The notes below the pieces were generated by a model. It did not search any database. It was not told the DNA's origin and was given only the letters and a program-made list of their open reading frames with translations. The translations under genes and the position numbers were made by a program. Of a stretch of DNA of 64,000 nt, positions 11,466-24,720 are shown piece after piece. This DNA comes from Fistularia commersonii (lineage: Eukaryota; Chordata; Actinopteri; Syngnathiformes; Fistulariidae). The stretch lies in NCBI GenBank assembly GCA_037954325.1, contig JBBMNZ010000013.1:4789501-4853500 (forward strand), in the 5' to 3' direction. Within the stretch, counting starts at the first letter, position 1, and each line of letters starts with the position of its first letter.

Positions 11466-14400
11466 GAGCACAGAACATATATGCCTGCATGTACACACGC
11501 ACACGTAGCACCACCACAGGCAGAAGCAGAAGCCTTATTCCACCCCCTATGGATTGGCTTAAGACATCATCATATTCCCCTCTAACCAACTGTCACAGGC
11601 ACACAGTCACACAGCCACACACACACACACACACACAGACATGCGCACTGCATAAACAGACATCTTTTTCCAGACAGTCCTGATTCCTCTTGGCCATTCT
11701 GATCTTCAGCCTTGGGAAAATGATTGCGTCACACCTCAGGATGCGAGAGTTGGAACCAGAAGACCTGCAAATTTCAGCATTTACTCCACCTCTTTTATCT
11801 GCCATAACTCACTCCTATAGTTTTCCATTTTTGACTATTTTATTGTGTTTAAGTGACCACAGACTGATATAGGGGGATCTAATTATGATATGTGAACCAG
11901 CCATTAACTACAAGTAAAATATACAATATCACCATGCAAAATATTCCAGTGTAAATCTCTTTGTATCCTTTCATATGGTTAACAAACATGTGGGTCTGGT
12001 GAAACACAATACCATTTTCATCAGAATACTGTAACAGGTTGCTCCAAAGAAATATCATTAAAAAGAAATAAAAAAATAAAAAAAACAAGCAAACAGAAAT
12101 CCCCTTATGTCAATAATTGATTTGGAAAAATATACAGATTAAATTCATTTTATTCACATAACACAGATATTGATGCAATGAATCTCAGTAAACCCTGCTA
12201 TAACATTTATATCCACATGTTTTAATTTGCTCGCAAAATCAACAATTGTCAGCGTGTCAATCTTCTGAAAAGCTGTAAAGCAGGTCAATTACTTTTTTCT
12301 TAGTTGTTTTACTAAATGGGCAAAAAAGAAACTGTTTCTGAGTTGCCAAGATATCTTCACAGAAAATCCTTTCTTTTAAAAGCTAAAATAAAATGGTGAA
12401 CTTTGGCAAGAGATAATGCACATGGGCACTGTGCTATTGAAAACGTCAAAAATAATGAATGTGGACACTCTTATTGACCACTGAGGTAAATATTCTGCTC
12501 ATGCAGGGTCAATTGCTTCATTTAGAAAAATACATTAGTAGTGATTACTCAATTATGTCGACTGCAATTTCAGCATTTTTACAGGGCATCTGAGTGGAGT
12601 GTGTATGAAAAATCGAGAAACCCACATACCCTGCATTAAAATGGCTATATTGCATTATGTTTGGAGTATGAATATTAAAATATACATATTATGAAATATG
12701 GGGAAAAATACACCTATAAATAGCAAGGTACAGCAAAGAAAACATTCAAAGCTGAGCAACCCTTTTGTTGGCTGCTTGATATATAGATATAGAGCAATAT
12801 AATAACTAATATGAAGGAATCAAATGACACCATAGTTATTGTGTGATCACAGCAGATGAAGCTGCATGAACACAGCACCCTTCTTGTATTACCGTATTTA
12901 CTCACAGGATCAGCAAAGTTAAGAGTTCTTCATTTAAATCCCACTAAGACACAAACTACAACCTCATTATTCACCTCATTATATTATACATTAATACTTC
13001 ATGATTGAAGCACGATACAGTGTCACAAACTTTAAGGACTTCTTTTAATGCTTTTTTGCTATATATTTCTGTAAAACACTGCCTCAAATTACAGCTCTGT
13101 TGAAGACCTACCTTGTGGGATGGACAAACTATTAGTGCCATTTAAATTGGTACCTATACTGAAATATAAGACGTAATATTAGATCTATATTTGAAAGCCT
13201 TTCTTTAATGGCAACAATTTACATTTTTCAGATATTTTCTTTTTCCCTGAATGCAACAAAGATCTTAAAAGTATTTTAAACTTTTTACATGTAAAGACTC
13301 CAATCTCATTATTTCAGTAGTATTCTTTCAATATCATTAGATAGGTTGGTTGTCATTGATTGCTTTTTTTGTATTTCAGGAACTGACACAAAGCACTTTG
13401 TAGCCTTAAAGGACTCTGTAGTTACACATTTAACACATTTGTGTTCCCATACAGTCAATTTAAAAACCCATTACACTTTTTTTTTCTGCACATTTGCATC
13501 AGACTATGTGCGCACAAATTGAGATACTATTGCACAAGGTCTTGTATGCATGTACAAGTATTTATGCTGCAATAATAGCCCTATGATAAGCTACATCTAA
13601 TGGATCACTAAAATATTAATGATATGCTGTTAGTCGTGCGTCGCAGGTAAAATCACATATCCTAAAAAAAAAAAAGGGAACGTGTACACCCAGAGACTTT
13701 TATTTTACACACAGAAATCCTCATGCTTGACAAGCCCCATATGGGATGGTCGGAGCTCGTGCCATAATTATCATGGATCCTCTTGAATGTCATTCAACAT
13801 GTCAGGACATCAAAAACACTCTGGAGCAAAAACATTATCTAACTATCCTCCGCTTGTTCTTGCTGTCACTCTGCACCCGCATCCTCTCTGCTCTCTTTTC
13901 CTTTTGTATGACACTTCCATGCGTGCACCCACACACATACACACACGCACGTGCACACACACGCACATACTTTGCAAGCAGCGTAATATTGGGGGGATAA
14001 TTACTTCCTTCATAGTGTCCACAACTCACTTACAGGCTCATCCTGTTAAGCACATGGCCGATCAAAGAGCCTCCTATAGGCAGCGGGTCTGTCTGATGCC
14101 TTAGGCTCCTGGGCCCATGTGATATGGAGGCGCACTTACTGTTTGGCTTGCTAATTCTAAGACAATGTAGCTATTTAAGGGTGAAACGCATGACTACATG
14201 GCTTAGGTCTGTTCATGTCAGTACAAAGACTTGTCAGAGCATCAAAAAAAGATGTGAGGAGGGGAGTGCACGTTTGTTATAATGGGACACGGTAATGATT
14301 TCATGTGATTCTTATCATAACAGATCAGCAGACCTGGCCTAAATTGGTTAGACAAGTGAGATACATGTACAGTTATAATGTCACCTTGTTCGACCTTCAC

Positions 14401-17400
14401 GGATTATTCGCTTGTGTCTTGAAACAGTGACTTTTGGCAGCGTTGGTATCGTACCTACTGTAACTCGATCGCTGTAACATAAACAGTTAGGAGATGTTCA
14501 TAACTTCTTCATGATACATTCGCTGACGCAAATCATTTGCTTCCTCGCTCTCACGTGTTCACTTATAGATGCGCTTTTGAGCACGAAGCACTACGTTATT
14601 CCATCCAAGCATCCGCATAAGCCTTGAACAATTACCAGGGAGGGTAGTAACTACTAAATGTAATGCAAAGAATCAACTAAGGTGAAAGGGAAAGGGTTAT
14701 AATTAACTTCCATTTAATTATTGCTGTTTGAAATCCCCCCCCCGGCAACATGGTGAGAGGACGTTAGGTGAGTGACTATGACAACAGAGGAAAATAATAT
14801 TGGCTTAACTTATTTTGTGACAGTGAACAAAAGGTCCAATTAATTGACCGATAATAATTGCCTACGTTCCCTCTCGCCCAATTAGGTGCATAGAAAAGGG
14901 CTGTGGGATTGCGGCGGATCAGAGAGCAGTAGAGTTTTTGAAGCAGGTACCAAGTGCTGAAATTACACGGGAGTCTCAGGAGAGGGGCCTTTTTCATTAC
15001 GCTAAAGGCTTAACCACTGACCCCAGAAAACTTCTTCTCTATATAACGCAACTTCTTACCAGTTACAGAACAAGGGAGGAATCACAGTTTTTTTTTTCCT
15101 CCTCAATGCAATTGAATGCAAACAAACATCTTTACAGAAAGTTTAAATCCATATTAGTTTGGGATCAGAGTGATAGATATTCTCGGTGCTCTCATGTTAT
15201 TTAGGTGAATCGATAGAACGAGCAATAACCTGTTTGAAAATATATCTTTTCCAAATTCAAGGGAGGAACAGATTTTAAATACCTCAATTGCATGCAATCT
15301 CAATCTCTCTACTCCATCATTCTCTCTGTTTCTTCCAGTTTCGTGACATATCTTGATTCTGGGGAAACGTGACCAAACGTGTTTGGTCATTATTTATGCG
15401 CACGGTGACCTAACATTATTATGTAAGGGTTACGGTTAAACTTTAGTCTCAGTTATCTGATGTTACCGCCCTCAAGCTGCGCTAGTCCCCTTTTGATGTT
15501 AAATTTAGATTGTTTAAATGGTTGCTGAAGAAAATGTGTTTTTCATTGTATTTCTTTTGTATTGTGGTTTTATAGACTTGAACATTTCTTGACTTGAATC
15601 AGACAGCCCCTAGTTGTGCCTTAGCTACCCTTCAAACATACTAAAAGGGGATATAATTCAATTTCCTTGTTATTTCCCTGGCCTCTGTCTGCTTCTGTGA
15701 ACTCAAACAAATCAACATATCTACTAAAATAAGAAACCAGACCAACTTTAATCTGGGATGCCTGTGTGCTATCAGTATAAGTCCCAATGGCAATAAATGG
15801 ACATACTACTTTATGAGTTTGTAGACAGTTCATTTCAAATATCATTTTCAGTATGTAAAAATCTTTTTCGATCAAACATACTGAAACTAATCTTCCTAAG
15901 ATGTTATCATTTTTTAAAAATGCAGGACTCCATGAAAACACAGAACAAATTCTATTTTCTCCCCTTTACATGACTGCAGAAAGTGACAGAATAAGTCAAC
16001 AAACATAAACCCTGGATAATGGAAATGTCTGCTGTCAAAATAATTAGTTATTCTTTCCTCTTTTGTGTGTTTTAAAGCCCTCTTAGCGCACTGAGTTAAC
16101 ACTTCCATCTATGCAGGTTGACTTGTTTGGATGTTGGCCATCATTCCAATGTGACTTGTAAACTATTTATTCACAGCCTTTTGCAGGATATCAAACTCTT
16201 ACATTATAAATGTTGTTGCTTTGGAATTTAAACATAAACATTTCAATAAAGATATTTAGATGTGAATTGAAAGTGGAGAAAAAATGGTGGTTTGGCAAAT
16301 GTAGAGTGAGCTAACTGGCTCGCAAAGACAGAAAAGTGTCCCACCAAAGTGCTATGTTTTATTTAGTTGTTGTCAAGGAAACAGAGTATTTTATGGCACG
16401 TGTGTAGTTATTTTCGTGTATATGGAGTGTGCTAATTTTCCCTTTTGGTGAAACGCTCTCCCCAGCATCAGTAGAATGGGTCAGCAGCTCAGTAAGTGCC
16501 ATGGTTTCGAATGTTGTGTATGATGTGCACGTCATTCTATGACGTATTCTTAAAAGCTATGCTATATCTTTAGCTTTGTACACATACGGTACATGGCCAG
16601 TTTTTAAACAATATTTTGATGCCTACCAATGAAACATTTGGAATATTAAATAAACCAGAAAGAAGGATTATTAATATAGAAATGTTAGATTATTAAACTT
16701 ACACAATTTTCTTGCGATTTGTCTGGTGCTGTAAGTGTCTACTTGTCCTAACTGAGGATTTATTTAAAAGCAATGACAGGGCTTTTTGTACAATTACAAA
16801 AACAAGTTACTTGCTGGATTTTTTCCATAACATGACTTTCAGTCTATCCTTGCAAAATATAACCACAACACTGCGGAACTCAACACATTGTGGGTTTCTA
16901 GAGTTATAATATTGCTTACAAGCCTTGCCTTAGCATGCGTCAAGGCTCTTGAATAACAAAGCAAATCAATTCGGGGGAACTGCGTGTGGTATGACTTTTT
17001 TTAAATGACTTTTTGGATACCAATGGATTGCCATCCCATTTCATTTTCAATATCTTCACATTGTTTTTGATTTTTTATATTGCCAAGCTGTTGAAAGCTA
17101 CATTGATGTGTAAAATGTTCAGAAATATGGCCGGTTTCAAGAGACAGAGAGGTTGAAAGTTGGACAAAAAAAAAATAAACGTATGAAGTAAAAAAAAGGG
17201 GAAAAGACCAGAAATAGCCAGTTTTGCTCGGGTTATTTGGTGTGAAATGTCACTCAACAAACCCAGCAGGATCCCTAAAGGCTGGTGATAAACTGTGGGG
17301 TCCCTGGTTGTTTTACTGATTAATTACTCAGTCAACATGTGTATATATACATATATATAAACCAAATAATGTCATAAGTTTATAAGCATTTGTCAGACTA

Positions 17401-20400
17401 TGAAATTCTGATCTCTATTTGTGAGTTGAAGCTGATTTAGATTGGGTTGTGAAACAGGAATCATAAATCTTTTTTGAATCTTCCCCCATTTGATAATCCG
17501 GTTCTTTTGGAGGGCTGTTCAAACACCAAGATATGTTAGTGTAAACATTGATAGTGTGTATTTTAGTTTTGGATCATGTGCTTTTTTTTCCTGGGCAAAA
17601 GTATAAGGATTTGCCTCGCGCCATCCTCAACGCAAATTAACCAGTGCCACAAATTGACCAGTGAGCCGCAGGGTCATTGTTCATTTAATCCTCAGAGAGC
17701 AGAGACCGTCAATCAGAAACTATCAGGTTTAGAGCAGACCTGGGCATTTCATGGCCCGCGGGCCACATATGGCCCGTTTTGTTTTTTATCCGGCCCGCCA
17801 AACTATTTTCTTTAAATAGTTTAATAAATCTTAATAAGTTTCAGTCAATACTTAATTTAGAAACTCCTTGTTTTTTCCTTTTGTTTTTCCTTTTTGCATT
17901 TTACGGCCAGCGGGCCACATCCGGCCCATTTTTGCTTTTTTATCCGGTACCGCCAACCTTTTTTTTTCTTTTCAATATTTTAACAAGTATTTTGAATCAA
18001 TATTGAATTTAGAATTATTTTCTTCCTTTTGTTTAATTTTGTATGGATTATTACATACAAAATAATGTCGGTACATTTTTATGATCATTAATGATTCAAA
18101 AGTTGAAATAAAATGCCAAAAAATTCAAATATTTCACTTGCAATATCAATTTCTTTCAATTTACATGATACCTAGTTGGCCCCCATATAAAAATTAAATA
18201 AGAAATGTGGCCCACCAGCCAAAATAATTGCCCACCTCTGCTGTAATGTAACACAAAAGTCTTGGAATTGTTGAGTTTTGAGTGTTGTGTGACAGAATCA
18301 GCCTTAAAGTACGTGCTGGTTAAAACAACAGCAGTACGTTGCAGTATATATTTGTTTCCATATAGTTGGCGAAGAAACTGCCAAACTACTATTTGGCCAG
18401 TTCCACATTCAAGCAATGATCCCATAACATTTATTCAATCATGCCATTAAATCAATCTTCCTCTGTCTTTCATAAGGCTGTTTCTCATCTAAAGCGGAGG
18501 ACAGATTATTCCGGAGGTTATTCCGGAGATACAACCAGTTTATCCGACCGGTGGAGAATGTTTCTGACCCAGTCACAGTGGAGTTTGAAGTCTCCATATC
18601 TCAACTGGTCAAAGTGGTAAGAATAATGAATGAATGTAGCAGCTGTTACTTTGTAAACAAAGACATCAAATGTTTAGAGGGAATATGTTATTTATTCAGC
18701 CTATCTTTCTCTACAGGATGAGGTGAATCAAATTATGGAAACCAATTTGTGGCTGAGGCATGTGAGTGATTTCACTATCAATTAACATAAAATGTTATGT
18801 TTGCAATGAATTAGTGCACTTCGTTCTATTGTAAGGACTTAAATCTGGTTTCAGGTATGGAACGACTACAAACTGAGATGGACTCCTGTCGAATATGATG
18901 GAATCGAGTTCATCAGAGTTCCATCCAATAAAATATGGCGACCAGACATTGTTTTATATAACAAGTGAGTGTGAGAATACGTATCCTGCGAATGAAAAGC
19001 ATCGGGCTCAGCTTTCCTGTTTCTCTTCCAAAGGGCAACGATTATTTAATCTCTCATTCTTTTGAGTTACTGACGTAGTTAAAAGAAGAAGGTTTTAACA
19101 TTATCTATAGATAAGTAGACATTATCTAATGCGCTGATAAATAATAGCTTGTTTGAGAATTTCACCAGTCAAAACAGATGAAACAAGAAGGGCAGTCTGC
19201 AGAGCAAAACTCATTTTAATATCAATTAACCCAGAATATGTAGGACTTACAATACGCTTTAACAAATGTGTTTGTTCAATTATTCTTTAAACTGGGGGAC
19301 AAGCGTTTGTTTAGAAGTTGAAGACGGTGCAGAATAATGTTTTAGCCATTCTTTACTGATGACGTCTATATTATTTGACAGAATTTGTGTCATAGCCATC
19401 ACATATTTGGTAGAAAGTAACTTGAGTTATTGCAAATAAATACATTACCTCATTTTTTTTTCCCAGCATGCTAACATTCTCAGTTCACCATTCTCTGACA
19501 TTTGCTGACTGATATTGCAGTGACCTTTATGTAAAATGTCTTTTACATTCTTCTCTTGCAGTGCTGTGGGGGATTTCTTAGTTGAAGATAAGACAAAAGC
19601 TTTGCTGAAGTTTGATGGCACCATCACCTGGATTCCTCCAGCTATTTTCAAATCCTCCTGTCCCATGGATATCACCTATTTCCCCTTCGACTACCAGAAC
19701 TGCTCCATGAAGTTTGGCTCTTGGACTTATGACAAGGCCAAGATTGACCTGGTGCTCATTGGGTCAAAGGTCAGGATGGTGTACTCTCTCAAAGTGTTTT
19801 TTGAGTAGCTTTAGCAAACTCACCTTTAGTTTACCTCTCTAGATCTACACTTTCTCACTCACGTAACCATTTCACTTTAACTAGGTGAACCTCAAAGACT
19901 TCTGGGAAAGTGGAGAGTGGGAGATCATCGACGCCCCGGGTTACAAGCATGACATCAAGTATAACTGCTGCGAGGAGATTTACCCGGACATCACGTACTC
20001 CTTCTACATCCGCCGCTTGCCGCTCTTCTACACCATCAACCTCATCATCCCCTGCCTCCTTATCTCCTTCCTCACAGTTCTCGTCTTCTACCTCCCGTCT
20101 GACTGCGGGGAAAAAGTCACCCTTTGTATTTCTGTCCTCCTCTCCCTTACTGTGTTCCTACTGGTCATCACCGAGACCATCCCTTCGACATCACTAGTCA
20201 TCCCGCTGATTGGCGAATACCTCCTCTTCACCATGATTTTTGTAACGCTCAGTATAGTAATTACAGTTTTTGTGCTGAATGTCCACTACCGCACTCCCAT
20301 GACTCACACGATGCCAGAATGGGTTAGGGCGGTGTTCCTCGGGGTTCTTCCCCGGGTGATGCTAATGAGACGGCCTATCGACCAGGGCTGCTCCGTCTCA

Positions 20401-22081
20401 GCCAGTATCACGGCAACGGGAGGAGGAGGAGGAGGAGGAGGCGGCAGCGGTGGAGGCAACAAACAGCGAAAGGACAGTTTGGGAACAGGAAGTGGATCTG
20501 GAAGTGTAAGTATCGGAGGGATCACCGGGGGAGTTGCCATCCCGCCGGCGGATGGCGGCGCAGGGGGAGGAGGGCCGTCGTCGGCCGGGGGCTCCATGAA
20601 CTGTGTGGAGTACGGCGAGATGAACCGAGACACCAGGCGAGATATAAATAGAAGGTTCCCCTACCGAGGCAAGGAAGTACCGACCCCTGTCCCTCCCCCT
20701 ATGGCGCCCCCTCCACCCCCGGCACCTCAGCCCCAGGTACCCCCGGAGTCAGAGCTGCCGAAGCTATCGAGGCCTCTCAATGCCCCATCACCGGTGAACG
20801 CCGTGGTTGCGTTCTCTGTGGTTTCTCCAGAGATAAAGCAGGCCATCGAGAGCGTGAAGTACATCGCAGAGAACATGAGGACTCGCAATAAAGCCAAAGA
20901 GGTACAAAAGAAAACATGACCTGATAAACTGATGGATGTGTTCTTCTTGTGGTGACTATAGCATATGTTGTTAAAGGCCATTTTTGTTGCCAATGGGGTA
21001 ACGCGGATAAAAAGATGGGTGTGATTCAGAGCCAACTGAATGTCCAGATACATTTGAATATAAAGAATTGTTTGATTCATATAACATTGCCTTAAAAGAC
21101 AATGATGATTGGATGATATTTCGATTAATTGTGATTAATATTTTGAAAAAAAAAAAAAAAGAAAATTTGAAAAATAAAGAAAAATAAAATTTTGAAAAAT
21201 TATGTGAAAATAATAGTTTCAAATAAAATTTTGAAAAATATCTGAAAATAATATTTTCAAATAAAATTTTGAAAAATATCTGAAAATTTTTGAAAAATAT
21301 CTGAAAAATGAATGCAAAATAATTTATATATTTTTTAGAATAATACAAAGTTTATTAAAGAGACAAACACACACACACACACACACACAAAGTAAACTGT
21401 ATGTGTGTAATCTCTGCCATACTACGCTTTGTGAAGGCTGCTGAGAGCATTTACATGGATCTATAAAGGGAGAGTAAAGCGGCTTGTTTGTAGCAGATGG
21501 AAGGGCTTGCATTTGCCTTCCTCACACTCTGGATGGCCCTGATATGTTTGTTGCTCCATCCTTTCTGAACTAAGCTAGGATTTCTCTGCAATGCGTGCAG
21601 AATAGCCAAACTGCCTCTTCTTTAGTTCCATAATGGCCATGATCAAATTGCCTTTTATAAATATACATATGCAGTAAAAGCACACACACACACACGCACA
21701 CATGCGCACACACACGCGTGTCCACAAAGATATGCAGACTCAGAAACCAGCTTCTGAGATGAATAGTTGTCTAAATACATGTCATAGTAAATGTGACTGG
21801 ATTAATCCTGTAATTCCCAATTAATACATACTAATTCCCATTATTTAAGCGCTGGGTGAAAAGAGAGGGAATGAGGAAGAATTATACCGTAAACAAATCT
21901 GTGTCTTGTGGATATTGTCTATTTTTTAATCTTGTGTATCTTCTTTTCTCTTTAGGTGGAAGATGATTGGAAGTATGTTGCCATGGTCATAGACAGGATC
22001 TTCCTGTGGGTGTTTGTGACAGTGTGTGTGCTGGGAACTCTGGGACTCTTCCTTCAGCCGCTCATCAGCTTCTTAAAATGA
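8424..22081 (+). CDS. chrna6: Neuronal nicotinic acetylcholine receptor subunit alpha-6-like, 7 coding exons, 567 aa
   Basis: This is a ligand-gated cation channel subunit of the neuronal plasma membrane. Exons: 8424-8481, 18477-18616, 18717-18761, 18855-18964, 19562-19769, 19885-20901 and 21956-22081 (TGA). All introns are GT/AG and phases join cleanly. Seen in the protein: a signal peptide (residues 1-19), sequon N47-V-S, Cys-loop C151-C165, the vicinal cysteine pair C215-C216 that defines alpha subunits, M1 (about 233-257), M2 (263-285), M3 (295-318), a roughly 200-residue cytoplasmic loop and M4 in the last exon. Alpha6 rather than alpha3 is chosen for LWLRH, YDGIE, SCPMDIT, SWTYDK, IGSKV, EWEIIDA and YSFYIRR, and for the neighbouring chrnb3. 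Two features are odd. A 115-bp phase-0 intron splits the usual single large exon after IGSK. The M3-M4 loop is expanded by polyglycine and proline-rich sequence, making the protein longer than mammalian alpha6. Intron 1 is 10 kb. Confidence 0.9.
9261..9380. repeat. Composite tetranucleotide microsatellite (ATCT)n(ATCC)n
   Basis: About 70 bp of ATCT units switch abruptly at about 9331 to about 50 bp of ATCC units. The array lies inside intron 1 of chrna6. Confidence 0.95.
11433..11465. repeat. (CA)n microsatellite
   Basis: Sixteen uninterrupted CA units in chrna6 intron 1. A second, shorter CA array follows at 11618-11637. Confidence 0.95.
17735..18240 (+). mobile_element. hAT-type DNA transposon remnant, non-coding
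   Basis: The ends are CAGACCTGGGCATTTCATGG on the left and, read inverted, CAGAGGTGGGCAATTATTTT on the right, as in hAT families. Inside are the typical CCCGCGGGCCACAT and GGCCC motifs near both ends. The 506-bp element has no open frame. Its left half contains a duplicated module: GGCCCG...TATCCGGCCCGCCA is repeated about 145 bp later as GGCCA...TATCCGGTACCGCCA. A clear 8-bp target duplication was not found, so the insertion is old. It sits near the end of chrna6 intron 1. Confidence 0.7.
20418..20453 (+). repeat. GGA/GGC trinucleotide tract coding for polyglycine in chrna6
   Basis: Seven GGA and two GGC codons give nine consecutive glycines, followed by Ser-Gly-Gly-Gly, in the cytoplasmic M3-M4 loop. 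It is a potential length-variable coding repeat. Confidence 0.9.
21145..21310. repeat. AT-rich minisatellite in chrna6 intron 6
   Basis: Degenerate units of the form AAATAAAATTTTGAAAAAT followed by TATCTGAAAATAAT, roughly 45 bp each, are repeated three to four times. The last part collapses to shorter TTTTGAAAAATATCTGAAAA units. A (CA)n array follows at 21366-21389. Confidence 0.75.
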
Positions 22082-24654
22082 AAGACACTTTTTCATGTTT
22101 TTTTGGCGTTTTTGTCTTTCTCATCCCGCCTCTTTAACCCACTTGAACCTCTGTGGATATCATCCCTTCTGCAGCAGTTTCACATCAAACACTGGACTGT
22201 AGAGCCTCTCCCTTCCCGGCTTTTTGTCCCTTCTCTCTTCCTTCTGTGGCATTCATCAGTCATCGTTTCTAGCCGCCAGCTATATATTATCTCACATGAC
22301 GTATCCAGATTTCCTTAAATACCCTTTGCCTTCTGCCATCAATGTGCATGCAGAGCTTTAACAATCACATTTCCCTTTTTCTGTTTTGGTCTGCTCTTTG
22401 CCATACCATGACGTCCTGCTGCTTAATAGCTTATCTCACTTCCTTCCCTGTCATCTTTGTCTAGTTCATTAAGTGTCTCCCGTATCTTAGTTTTTATTTA
22501 AATAGTCCATTCATTCATTGCTGTTGTACTCTCGTATAATGATGAACAGGATCAGATATTAAGTATGGTAACTTTTATAATTACTACAGTAGACTTAGCA
22601 AAATGACAGTCCTCAGCTTCTGATGTTAAATAGAGCCCAGAAAATGATCATCTTCAGTAAGAAATGATCCCATAAATTTGCTCTTAAGTAATTCAAAATG
22701 AAGCGCTACTTACTGTGTTTTTTCATCAATGCCAGTATTATTTAAAGGGACCGACATTGTTGTGATCATTTCAAATCTGAATGGGAATAATTTCACCACC
22801 TCCTTTCAGGCCCTTTCATTGCTTGTAGACTGGAAGCATTTCATTTTGGTCATTATCATTATCCAAAACAATTGGATTTAGTGGAAAGCGGAAAGCACCG
22901 TACATGTTTACCATATAACAACCAAAAAAAAGAATATACTTTGTCTGCAGTAGGTGTCTCTAATCCTGGAAGTTTATCTTTGTTCAGAAACAAACGCCTC
23001 AAGCACACAGTCTTTACATATATTATCATGGTAATCACAATGGCCTGCAACTGTTTCAGCCGCAAAATCATCGTGTTCCTTTCAAACAAGAGCAGTCTAT
23101 GAACATTCAGGATAAGCTCATCCTTTTGTTGACATGATGTACAACATTAACAATACAGACTGATCGATACACTACCTCTATGGCAGCCATCGCGTATAAA
23201 AATGACAAGTGACAGGGCAATCTAGAAGACATTTCCATGTCACCGTAGCTATCTGTGCTTTGCCTATTAAACATTATGATGGTGAAGCCGTGGGGAACCG
23301 AAGCAAATGGAAAAGAGGTCAGATGAATCCACAGATTGAGATGAAAGTGAGACTGGCAGATTCATCTCGTTGGCCGGGCCAGTGGAAAAAGGTTTCGGGT
23401 CAAAAATGCAAGAATTATCTTCCATATCTGTGTCTCATTTCTGACAGCGGGCAGTGCGCACAATCTCGTAATGTTCTTTTACTTTGAGTAGTTTTTCCTT
23501 TTCTTCAAACTGCTTCTGTTTACCTGTGTATCCCTTTGTAACATTGTATAAGGGAGCGATGCATGACCTTTGAAAAGGGCACTGACTGCACATGATGACG
23601 TTTTTGCCGATCGTGGATCGAACAATTCTATTTATCAATCACAAATTCACAGCGGCGGAAACAAAAATGTACAGAAACACTCTGCATTACACAATAATGA
23701 TTAAAGTTGTAAAAAGCTGTTAATGGCTATTCCTCTGTTGCCGTTCTCCTGGTTCAGGTTTAGCTTTTGACCTTTTGTGTAATTACATAAATATGTAGAA
23801 AGAGGCAGAGGGGAAGGCGAGATAATGAAGGAAGAAAGAATAGAGAGGAATGAGATTGAGACTGGAAAGAAAAATGGAGATAAAACCTAATAAATCCAAT
23901 AGTGGAGTTCAAGGATTACTGAAAGCTTAGAGGCAAAAAGAAACACATTTTCTAGAGTGCAGTATCAGATAGCATAAGCACTTTCATATTTCACAGTATT
24001 TGTGGCAAATGAACATTCAAGCACATAGCAGCAGTAAAATAGCTGGCTGAAGTTCAGTATTTCAGCACACAAGCACAATCTTCACAATTCCAAGACCACA
24101 GAAACTTAGTTCTTTAGAAAAAAAAATTCTATTATTCAGTTCAATGTAAATTTTATGAATCTGAAGAGGACTTGAGAAAAAACAAGTGACTGAAAATTTA
24201 TTAAAAATTGACTCAATTTATGCAAATTTCATAGAGTTCGAATCTGGTGATGTAAAAGATTTTTGAAGATTTTTTATTTTTCGTGACTATGAAGCAGTAT
24301 TTTTGTGTAAGTGATACACAAGTGATTATTTTTATTCTTGTATCACTTAGTTCACGTAGCACAGCCTAAAAAAACTCATGTAAGTTTACCTGACAAACAC
24401 CCTTGAAGTGCTTCTAAGATCACCATTTCACTTACCTCTCCGCGCTCATCGTGCATAGTCAACAGAACCCATCTATGTGTTTTTATCAAGACCGCATAAT
24501 TCTCGATAATATTATTATTTGTAACCATGATTAAAATTAAGGTATATTTTGAAGTGTTACTGCTCCTTTGGTTTTTGGCTCATATTACTGTCTGTTACCT
24601 AAGTATTTGTTACTTCCTTCAGAGAACTGTTGCATTTATGCTTTAACGTTGTAT

Positions 24655-24655
<1 letters not shown>

Positions 24656-24690
<35 letters not shown>

Positions 24691-24720
24691 GCATATATAT
24701 ATATATATATACATATATAT
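24656..24720. repeat. (CA)n(TA)n compound microsatellite
   Basis: A CA array passes directly into alternating TA. Just downstream the phrase TTTACCCTTGGAAATACAT occurs twice about 52 bp apart, a small local duplication containing further TA/TG repeats. Confidence 0.9.

Larger units (their letters stand above)
8482..18476 (+). other. chrna6 intron 1 (10 kb)
   Basis: The donor is GTAAGA after the signal-peptide exon; the acceptor is CATAAG before GCTGTTTC. No additional exon is convincing inside. It holds a TATC/CATC microsatellite (9261-9380), CA arrays (11433-11465, 11618-11637 and about 13928-13970) and a hAT remnant (17735-18240). The rest is unique-looking AT-rich sequence. Confidence 0.8.
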
